Shown: positions 54,517 to 64,000 of the stretch, in pieces
Numbering within the stretch: the stretch's first letter is position 1
How the letters are laid out: every line of letters begins with the position of its first letter
Assembly (NCBI RefSeq): GCF_932276165.1
Contig: NC_064002.1
Coordinates: 10,726,001-10,790,000 of the forward strand
Source of the DNA: Plutella xylostella
Taxonomy: Eukaryota > Arthropoda > Insecta > Lepidoptera > Plutellidae
Reading direction: 5' to 3'
Length of the DNA stretch: 64,000 nt
Position numbers and translations under genes: made by a program
Notes under the pieces: model-generated
Databases searched by the model: none
The model's input: the letters and a program-made list of their open reading frames with translations, nothing else
Told to the model about the DNA's origin: nothing

Positions 54517-56397
54517 CAAGCATTTGATTAAGTCATTAATCACTTAAAATAAACCACATATTATAGTTAGGTACTTTGTTTTCATAATATGGAGTGAATT
54601 TCGTTCATATTCTCCCAAGAAAGTCACTGGGAAAGTTTTTAAGACTTATATCTTTACTTTGTTAGTTGGGTACGCACCGCACGAAGTTGCCACAAAAATG
54701 CAACTAACCAGGGGTTCCATTTACGATGTTTTTACGAGGCTGCCAGACCGCGCCATGTCAGGGTAGTAGTACCTACCTACCCTAATACCTAATGCCTCTG
54801 AGATATTACGACGCGACCAGAAAATTAATGATGTCCAACCGATTTTTTTAAAGACTACAAGAAGTAATGCAAAGTATTGTGATTCTGAAGTGGGGGGTTC
54901 TGCTCTAGCTTCACAGAAATGAACGCACAAGCAGAGTGATGCCGCTGATACACTCACGAGCAATGAAAAGTCCGTGTGACATAGCGCCCACTTAGGTTCT
55001 CCTAAACTGTTCTATGTGCAATCATGATATTATGATCAACTAAAAAAGTTAATATTTTTTTCAAATAAAAATAAATACTTATTGAAAAATTGGTTGGTGT
55101 TGAAATTTTGTACTTAAGTGGATAATTATTATGAAAACCTACTACATACTTTACTTAAGTAAAATCTTTTGTTACTGTTATCTTCCAAAACCGTAACCTA
55201 CCGGAAACCTTCATTTCTCCTCATATATACCTACTTTGAAACATATTCTGAGAACACGAATTTCAGAGGTCAGATTTACTGTTTAAAGCCCCAATTCGAG
55301 TCTACAATCCTAGAACCTTAATAACACAGCCATAAGTTCCAGTTTAGTTTAGAAGCAGTCCTCAAAGTGGTTTATTATTGAAACAGCAGCAGTTGTAAAC
55401 TGTAGACGTTCTGTAAATCAAGACTAATGATTCCTTAGGGTTGTTAGTGGTACACTGTGGATGCCGAAATAAAGGCAATACTGGTTATACAAAATTAACT
55501 CTTACGGGGACGAGACTTATCTTAGCTTAGCTCTTAAGCTGTATAAATGCTAAGTGTTAGGCCTTACTATTGGACCTTATTGTGGAGCAGACATTGTTTG
55601 TTCTAGACAGCGTGTGAAGAATTTCCAGTTTGAAATCACTGCTAGTTTATGCGAGGTTAAATGTTGTTGTGGTAGGAAATTGCGATTCGTGGTGCCTTGT
55701 TATGTAAATATTATGTAGGTATTTCAGGGCTAGGTTATGCAGAGGCAACCTTCAGTATAGTGAAGTTGCACGTTGCAAATAAAGAAGAGACGAAAAAGAC
55801 ACAAGACAAACCGAAAAATAAAAGAATAACAACTTAACGGCAACAATAAATAAATATGAACCTACTTATTTCTAAGGATTGTAGCTGATAAGATGGGCAT
55901 TATTTCCTCGCTGCATGGGTCATTTATCGAACGGGTTCCACCTATCATTGCACCGTATTCATCACGAATCGCGATATAGTGACATTTATCTACAGCGATA
56001 ACGGACACGTGCAGCGGGGACTGGATTTGTAATTCCATTTTGTCTGTTATTTAAATTTCTCCTCTCGAAATGTTTAACGTGCTATTCGGGGAACAATAAT
56101 TTGAATAGGCATTCCCCGAATTCATTATCTGATCGGATCAAGATATCCGCTGCAATGAGGCCCTAATTTGAAATACCTATAAAGTTTCATGCTTATTTCG
56201 ACTTCAGTAGATTATTGATGAAATATTTAGTGAAGTTATAATAATTTTATTGAATTTTGCTGCACGCTGCACTGTCCTCGAAAGTTCGGGAATTCTATTC
56301 TCTATTGCCAGTGAAATTCATAAACAGGGCCACGGCACAATGTCCTCAGCGTTCCTTATCCAGGTAGGTACTTACTACCACTTACCATTGACACGTT
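54517..56397. other. Intergenic DNA right of the hAT composite
   Basis: AT-rich with one end of the CACTCACGAGCAATG MITE family at about 54950-54980. No gene supported. Confidence 0.5.
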
Positions 56398-56651
56398 AAT
56401 AAATAAATAAATAAATATAAATATGTGGGGACATCTCACACACGGCCATCCGACCCCAAGCTAGGCAGAACCTGTGTTATGGGTGTCGGACAGCTGAAAT
56501 ATCTACACAAGTACATAGAAGAACTAAATATAAATATCAACAACCAAGACCCGAGTACAAATATCTGTCTTTAAACAAATATCTGCCCCAGCCGGGAATC
56601 GAACCCGGGACCTTCGGCATAGCAGTCAGGGCCACTAACCATTCGACCGTC
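56398..56651 (-). mobile_element. tRNA-derived SINE, copy 4
   Basis: Minus-strand copy with an AAAT-repeat tail at the left (56398-56420), full body, and most of the head (GGGAATCGAACCCGGGACC). A short deletion removes part of the A-box end. Confidence 0.85.
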
Positions 56652-57261
56652 AACTAACCGTAATGTACTCGTAACTACGGGGCCTATGGAGAAACTCACA
56701 TCATAGAAAAAACTCTAAAATGTCGATATAAATACGTATCCTCGTAAGTACTACATATTTCCCTAGTAACAGAAACGTCCGTTATAAAATTCCACCCTGT
56801 ATAAGGTCACTGTTCCAGCTGGCCGAAAGGCGTCACTGTAAAGTGACCCACATCAAAACTATCTCTAACATCGTCGGGATACCATTTACTGAATTGGACC
56901 CATATAGGTAAGTACTTAAAAGTTACCCAAACTAGGAGAAGCAACTTTGACCCCACTACTTTGACTGGAGGGTTACTCTATACTGACGAAAAACAAACGA
57001 ACGTCGTGCAATCGGCACGTTTAATACAACGAGATAGAGTCGTGGCTCGCGCAGCAGCGCTCTGAAACTTAGTTCTTCGTCATATAGAGTGACCCCTCTT
57101 GTACATAACTTACATAAACCTCTTCGTTGGAACAACTTAGATTAAATCTGGTTTTCCATTAGACTAAGATAGTAGCTGCTTGATTTAAACCTGACATCCT
57201 GTGGGAGTGCTTAAGACTGAAGAATTGAAGTTACATAACTTATTTCTTAAATACTAACAGT

Positions 57262-57400
57262 TAGATAGATAGATAGAATAGTATATTCTTTATTTCTACT
57301 GTACAAATCTTATATACCTACAAAACATGGGAACAAGAACGGCGGTCTTATCACAAAAAAATATTTTTTCAAGACAACCTTTGGGTGGAAGAATATTTAC
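57262..57400 (-). repeat. LINE/SINE tail fragment
   Basis: ATAGAATAGTATATTCTTTA at the left, then AACGGCGGTCTTATC and CAAGACAACCTTTGGGTGG; reversed relative of 27866-28092. Confidence 0.55.
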
Positions 57401-59239
57401 GTTCAAAAACGAATTTCTTCCTAAGTACTTATATCCAAGTCAACCTATCGCTAAACCTCAAAAGTAACTAAAGTGGTCCACTAGTAACAAATAGTGAAGA
57501 GAAGCGATGGTCGGTGACTAACTTCCTGATCTAGTTTTCGTTCAAAGAAAATCTTTACAAATACAATTACTGCGGGCAAAGCTTTGATTGGACCCTTTAG
57601 TCGCTACAATGCGGGTGAGTATTTGTGTTTCATACAGATAATAGACATAATAATAATAAAAAAGGGCCTCTACATGTTGACTTCGGCTCCATGCACGCCT
57701 TCCAAATGTCCGAGACCCCATGGTCCCGAGATTGCAAAACAACAACATAATAATAATAATAATGTCCTTCCAGTAGAATTTCGCCCACGGCTGCCAATCT
57801 CATATAAGATCAGTCTCCTCTCTATTCTATCACTCTCATAATCCAATGGGATGGATTGACCAACACGACTTCATATTGCTATTCTGCTTATAAGCGATTC
57901 TGTATCTATGTATATAGCGTCATATTATCTTGTAATTAATTTCACTATCGGTGGTGGGGTGTCTACAAGGCCCCATACAGGGGGTTAAAAATGGTGTAGC
58001 AAACCGAAAATGAGTGACACGTTCAAACAACAACAACAACAAATTCGGTTCTACGACTTTTTAGTAATACACGAAAAAAAACTCTTCCACATATTAAAAG
58101 GTTTTGCGACCAACAATATAGTATGGAGAAGTAGATTTATTTTCATGAATTTTCAAAATTCCTAGTACCAAAGTTTTTTAACATGACCCCCTGACCCTCA
58201 CCTATCCCCTTTCGACTTACTGCACTACTTTTGCAACACCCTGTATACTGGTATAGTGACCTCTAGTAGGTAACTAGTTTGTCTTACGTTAGGTCCCTCG
58301 GGCTGGGGTTTATCGGCCATTCACTGAACCGTTGACTTGCAGGTTAGTGCCAGTTGACCCGGGTATGGTTGACCCAGGCATAGGGGATTGGGCTAATTAT
58401 TGTTCTACTTGGAAGGAAGTTGTAATTTAATGTAACGTTTTTGCAAAATATTTAAGTGCTTCTACCGAAAGTAGCCTGAAACAGATGAAAAACCAACATT
58501 ATATTATCAATATTTTGTAATAAAAAAATATGTAGGTACCTACTTACAATATTAGGTTTACAGAAATATATAAGTTAAAAACCCTTACTTACTACACAGT
58601 CTAGTCTTCTTACTATTTATTATCAATAGTACAAATCCTTTTTAATGAGAAACAAACTGCTTCTAACTTTACTGTAATAATAATGTCAAATTAATTTCAT
58701 TTCATGTCATACCTATTATGGATGGGTAAATTTAATGATACCGTATATGAATTTCCGCTTAAAAACATTTTGTTAAAATAAGAATTTTATTTTTCTTTGT
58801 ATCCAGCTTCACAGGAGAAGTTTAATGGTGGAACTTTGGCCAAAGCAACTTTATGAAATACTTAAGCGACTCAAAAAACTTCAGAGGAGTTTTTGTGGCT
58901 GCTTTGAGGAAAAATGTTGCAGAGTAAAAATAAGGGTTTGAATAAAATGGCTTGTGAAATAGCAGTAACTTTGATGAGTTTTCAAATGATTTTATTTCTC
59001 TTTTATTTATTTTGTTCTTCTAGTAAAATGTTTTAAATTCACCTTCAACTTTTAATTTATTGCAGGATGTATTCTTTGGACAGAAGACGCTGTGAAAATG
59101 TAAAAATGGTGGACACTGAAAGGTCCAGAACCCATTCGAGGCCGTCCATATGGTAGGCATAGGCATTAAATAGATAAGTTAGTCCACCAAGCTACCAGGA
59201 TAGCATAAGTTGTGGTGTAGTGTAGGAATTTGTGCTACG
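57401..59239. other. Intergenic DNA
   Basis: AT-rich with simple runs (AAT repeats near 57645 and 57750; ACAACAACAACAA near 58028). Frames 57542-57748 (-) and 57584-57841 (+) lack support. Confidence 0.5.
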
Positions 59240-59332
59240 AAACTCCGTAGTACGGGAAGCTTCGTAGCCGCGTAGCATCGTAGCGGCGGCGTAGCGGTGA
59301 GCCGTAGCATGCGCTACGATACTTCGTAGCCA
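59233..59332. repeat. CGTAGC-rich cluster
   Basis: Within 100 bp, CGTAG occurs seven times on the plus strand, and its complement CTACG twice, at irregular spacing. The block is far richer in G+C and CpG than its surroundings. Confidence 0.7.
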
Positions 59333-60354
59333 CTAGTTCAAAATTTGTCGGTTGTGGGAAAGTTTTGCGGGTTGTCAAATCCTGAAAAAACTAGTCCCCA
59401 CCATCGTCTTCCGTGTACCTATTAGTGCCTACATTTACAGTTGAGATCTTAAAAGAGTATGGCCAAATCTGACATAAACCCGCTTTGCAGCCACTAACCA
59501 AACCTATTTTTATTCAGTGATAAAGTGTATAAGGGAAAAATATTTAAAAAAATATAAACCACTTTTCAAAACGATACTTAGTTAGGGGAAAACGTCTAGT
59601 ACAGTACAAATACTTGATCATTTCGATTCAGCACCTATATCTTCCTTCTCCCATGCCTCATAATAATAAAGTTTACTCCAGGATATACTGTAGTCATGGG
59701 CTACACATCAGTACATGTTTCATCAATGGCTGCTCTGGCGTTTCATGGCGCCATAGAGATTCGGCCATTCTCCTTTGAAAACTAAAAGTAAAATGTGCAG
59801 TGACCGTAATATTTTGATTTCCTAGAACTGGCCGCGCTCGATATTTCTGAAACTTTATTACTAGTCCGGTGCGTTGTGCGGAAATGGTGTTAAAAGTGGA
59901 GTGGACGTCCATAGCGACGTCATGTAGTCGGTAATTGAATCGCCCACGACCACGGGTGGGTATACACTATACGCTGTCCATTATACATATTATTGGTTTT
60001 TAGACATTCGAAATCCCATACATCTTTTGATGATTGCAAAGGAAAACCTATTTTACTTACCAGACATAAGGAAACATCAAAAATACAATAACATAGTGGA
60101 AGCTTTATAGTGGCGAAGGGTTAATGTCTTTGTAGGGAAAGCCGGTGTTAAAAATATGTGTGTACTTGTACCTATGTTAAATCACTCAATTCAAATAATT
60201 AAGCGAATTCAATCGTATTGTATGGATCCTTCGCCATTGCCTTCCAGATATAGAAGTAATGGAATGTTCGGTGTAGTTGGAGGTTCCATGTATCCAGAGG
60301 CAGCTTGAAAACATCTGACAGTCGGGTTGCCCACTTACCCGACAATTCTGTCTT
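59333..60354. other. Intergenic DNA
   Basis: No repeat family or gene recognised. Confidence 0.5.
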
Positions 60355-60480
60355 GCGTCCACCAACCCGCACTTGGCCAGCGTGGTGGACTAGGCCTAAA
60401 AACCCTTCCTTCATTGGAAGGAGACCCGTGCCCCAGCAGTGGGGACGTAATGGGTCGTGATGAACCTAGGGTAAACTGCA
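60355..60480. repeat. CACCAACCCGCAC repeat copy
   Basis: CCACCAACCCGCACTTGGCC..AGCGTGGTGGACTAGG, then GACCCGTGCCCCAGCAGTGG. Most complete copy of the family in the window; small frames on both strands here are part of the repeat. Confidence 0.65.
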
Positions 60481-61610
60481 AAAAAATTGTGGTGATTTTT
60501 TTTTACAGAGATGTGATGATACGACGTAATACAAATATAAACCAATGAAATAAATTAGTAATAGTTTTCTAGCAAGGCAAATTAAAATTAATATTATTCC
60601 TTTTTAAATGGGAATTAAAGCTCTTGCATGAACTCACCTTTAGGAGAAGCTAAAACGAAAGCTTTGCTTTGACAGTTACCCAATAGAAAGCTCGCTACTG
60701 TGTCACTTTTAATGCATATTAAAAGATACAGTTCTCCCATATTAATAATGCGCATGCAAATCTTCGCAAACTGTCGTATTCCCGGAAACACCCGAATCAT
60801 TGAATCGTAAGAGCCACTTGCATTTTGATCCTTGTTCGAAAGAAATAGTAGTCAATATCATGTGACACATAATCGAAAACAATTTGGGCGGTCGGTGGCT
60901 GTCAAAGATCTCAAGGTCAAGATCAGTATTACTTTTGTGGAATTATGAAGAGCTACAATTACACATCGTTCTTGTTATTTTTTTCAAATGCGAATTTAAT
61001 TTCAACTTTAATTATTTTTGACGACGCCATAATTGAGGCACATTTAAGAATAAAATATACGTCACATTCATAGACTTTACTTAGCCAATAAAGCCACACC
61101 CAAAAGACCAAGTTTGTAATTGTAATATTATTGTGAATGATCAGCGCTGTAAATACTTTTGCACTGAGATTTTAATGTGAACCTGTGTTTTAAATCCATA
61201 TTTCTTATTCTAACATAAACCTTGTGTTATTCAAACCTTATTTCATCCATATTAACACCAGCTTGAGCAAGACATTTGAAAAGTACTGTAACATTTTCGA
61301 AGTAAATTTTAATATTATGACAATATTATGAATTATCGACTCAAATTTCGTTACTGATAAATCAATATCTCTTTTAGCACCAAACACATAAATCTAAAAA
61401 AAATGCATGAAGAATATGCACTTAACCACTCTAAATACATATAGTTTTCTGGCGCTCGGAAATACGACCGTTGCCGAACAATGGCGAAGATTTCTATGCG
61501 CATTATCAATTTTGGGGAACTGTCCCTAGTTTGCACAAAAAAATTGGTATAATATAAGTTTAGGTATTATTACCTAAATCGATTAAGATAATTTTAAAAC
61601 CCTACTGAAA
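60481..61610. other. Intergenic DNA
   Basis: AT-rich, nothing recognised. Confidence 0.5.
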
Positions 61611-61652
61611 TGAAATGAAATGAAATGAAATGAAATGAAATGAATGAAATGA
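61611..61652. repeat. AAATG pentanucleotide microsatellite
   Basis: About eight GAAAT/AAATG units with one 4-bp irregularity. Confidence 0.9.
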
Positions 61653-62308
61653 AAAGTATTTATTTGCATGATTAAGGGTACATAAAAGTTTTTGAAGTAT
61701 GATAATAAGCACGAGACCTTAATCTACCTGAAAGGTGAACAAATATTTATGCAGAAGTGACATAGTGAAGTTAAATAATAATATTTGTAACATGCACAAT
61801 AACAATATACACAATATACGTTAGTAGAAAATTCAAACAATGTTAAATTTGACTTTGTTTTTTATATTTGTCTTGTAGGCCAAAAACTCTTTAACTGAAT
61901 AAAAATACTAAGGGTATACACAATATTAATTATACTTAATAGGTGTTTCAAATGGATATTATTAATTACATTAATTATTTTGATACGAAACATTGTAGAG
62001 TCAATATTAATGCCGAGATTCGAATCGCTATTTCACTGTACCGTTAGTGGACCAAAAATGATATTTATCAGAGCTGTGGTAATGCCGGAAATTAAAATAT
62101 GAAAATCTCATTTCATAATCTGCTTTCCAAATTAAAATTCCGACATTGTATTACGTATGTAGTAGGCAGCTTGGCAGGTATAGGTACACGTGTTTTTTTG
62201 AAGAGCGATAGTAGTTAAAGCGTAATCAAAAGCGGGTTCAAATCCGGGTTAAGAATTTGATTAAATTTTCGTTTTGAGTCGGTAATATTCTGATGCGTTG
62301 TTAAATGT

Positions 62309-62437
62309 AGAATAGAATAGAATATATCTTTATTGGTCACCACAAATTAAAACATACAAAGAAAATTTATAAACTAGGATCAATGAACAATAGGCGGCCT
62401 TATCGCTAAGAGCGATCTCTTACAGGCAACCTCAAAT
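62309..62437 (-). repeat. LINE/SINE tail fragment
   Basis: AGAATAGAATAGAATATATC at the left and GGCGGCCTTATCGCTAAGAG..CGATCTCTTACAGGCAACC at the right; reversed relative of 27866-28092 and the clearest copy of its stem word. Confidence 0.65.
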
Positions 62438-62791
62438 GTTGTTAAATGTACCTACTTCAATATTGCAGACGGTAATTTGGTGCTATTGTCACTGGAACTT
62501 TATTTATTTATTTTATTTAATCCTTTATTGCACAAATATAAAAATAAGTGTACAAAGGGTGGACTTAATGCTACAAGCATTTTCTACCAGCCAACCCACA
62601 GGAGGTGCAAGAAATTGTTATTATAAGGTGTGCAAAAAGAAAACAACAATATTACTTCAAAATTAAAAACAAGTCACTTAATAATAATTACCAAATATAA
62701 TATAAAATACGTAACTACATCAAATATAAGTTATGAATATATAAATAAGCATAATATAAATAATATATACCAATAAATATATAAAAAAAAA

Positions 62792-62796
<5 letters not shown>

Positions 62797-62832
<36 letters not shown>
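62797..62832. repeat. TA dinucleotide microsatellite
   Basis: Uninterrupted TA run of about 36 bp preceded by an A9-10 run. Confidence 0.9.
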
Positions 62833-62837
<5 letters not shown>

Positions 62838-63462
62838 TTATATAACAATAATTAATTTAGAGGTTCAGGAAAGAGCTATCAACTAACTATCTTACTAAGG
62901 TAACTTTACCATTTCTCGTGAGTGTAGTAACATGCCACGCTCTTTTTACTTATACTTAGAACTACAAAACATTTGTCAACTCGCTCATCCTCATTTTCGT
63001 TTCGAAAAGCTCGCCGTGAATATTTTACATCTGACCAACAAAAGCCAGTTACATAACCGTCCTATAGCCTTTATATACTTACCTTTCGAGTAGCGAGCTA
63101 CACATAAATAAATGAGGATGTTTCTGTAATACGGAGCGTATTTTCCAGTCGTTCCCTCTCTCACCCAGGCTGGAGTGGGATGAAAGATATCGTTTATAAT
63201 TTAATCATATCTTCATTCGGTTAGTATACGGGCATATTCAGAGGCTGCCAAGCAGATAAACCTACGCGGGCCGAGTTCGCTCATTGTGGGTTAACAAATT
63301 AATGTCTGAAATCGTAACGCAAACCAAAATGGTAGCTGTATACCATTTGTCACTGTATGTAGGGCTTTTTACTGTCTCGTGCAGCGTCGGTCTAGCTAAA
63401 TTTACCCTTTGTTGCTTTTACCATAGCGTTAAATGCAAATATCTAGTGTGTATTTATGTCAT
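62833..63462. other. Intergenic DNA
   Basis: No recognised feature. Confidence 0.5.
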
Positions 63463-63463
63463 T

Positions 63464-63545
63464 TCATCATCATCATCATCGTCAGCCTATAGCAGTGCAC
63501 TGCTGGACGTAGGCCTCTCCCAAAGCACGCCACTGGATGCGATTT
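63464..63545 (-). repeat. RTE-like LINE 3' tail fragment
   Basis: TCATCATCATCATCATCGTC, then AGTGCACTGCTGGACGTAGG and CCTCTCCCAAAGCACGCC; the reverse of the tail at about 34100-34165. Confidence 0.65.
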
Positions 63546-64000
63546 TTAGCTTTATGTAGTGTAACAGTTTTTTATTTGGTTATTTTTTATTAAAATAGAA
63601 AATAGTAGCATGGGCCCCTGGGCATGAAAGGCATGCTTCCAGCTGCTTAATCAATAGATTGGCGTTAAGGGGAAGCGTGTTGCTGTATATAGTCGGTTAA
63701 ATTCTACTCTCTGTTACTAGTAAATGACTGTAGAACATCACTGATATGGTATATTTAGATAGCATGTTTGTTAGCTACTATTTATGATGCCTCTGGTACT
63801 CAATGTTTGGTAACCAAAACCAACGATAAAGTATTTCTTAATGTTTAAATTATTTCATTAAAGTTTATTTACTATAAAGAGTTATTTGAATAGACCATAA
63901 CCTACCTACCTACAAGATTTTCTTCCGCACTGTGCGCTTCGCCTTTAATGGTTTATCCGATGGAATATCAGAATATAAATAAGTATATTTTCCTTTGAGA
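63546..64000. other. Right end of window
   Basis: AT-rich, nothing recognised. Confidence 0.5.

Noticed and set aside
60199..60548. Small proteins on both strands
   Set aside because: They lie in a dispersed CACCAACCCGCAC repeat also seen at 4758 and 27737.

Overview
This is an insect nuclear DNA window, most likely from a moth or butterfly. Four conserved single-copy genes with short GC-rich exons sit in AT-rich introns packed with LINEs, tRNA-headed SINEs, RTE-like 3' tails ending in ATGATG runs, and many short inverted-repeat elements. The order assignment rests on my recognition of these repeats and is inference. Gene identities rest on exons whose splice phases all join in frame and on conserved family motifs.

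Layout. (1) 224-6897 (+): last 11 visible coding exons of PAPS synthetase (ATP-sulfurylase half; the APS-kinase half lies left of the window). (2) 8335-8471 is a TA-flanked MITE, followed by a CR1-like LINE (about 8486-13456) with a frameshifted ORF1 and an open ORF2. (3) 13870-19790 (+): isovaleryl-CoA dehydrogenase, nine exons, 415 aa. (4) 19906-21120 (-): KDM8/JMJD5, one exon, 404 aa, tail-to-tail with IVD. (5) 21952-43040 (+): folliculin-interacting protein (FNIP), 13 exons, 1054 aa, divergent from KDM8; a 5'-truncated LINE lies in intron 2 and a large inverted-repeat element in intron 5. (6) 45749-54508: an 8.76-kb composite with hAT-type ends (14-bp terminal inverted repeats, 8-bp target duplication) containing older repeats and a LINE with both ORFs open. 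(7) 54509-64000: repeat-rich DNA with no gene I can support.

The four host genes have no evident joint pathway: sulfate activation, leucine breakdown, a JmjC oxygenase, and a nutrient-sensing folliculin partner. Their shared feature is structural. In PAPSS, IVD and FNIP, at least eight exons have a nearby second (sometimes third or fourth) copy of an exon edge with its splice site. Two are nearly whole-exon duplications: a PAPSS exon copy at 591-704 that is in frame and differs almost only silently, and two extra copies of FNIP exon 8 at about 35074-35226 and 35379-35531. This recurrent exon-edge duplication is the most unusual signal in the window; assembly artefact must be excluded first.
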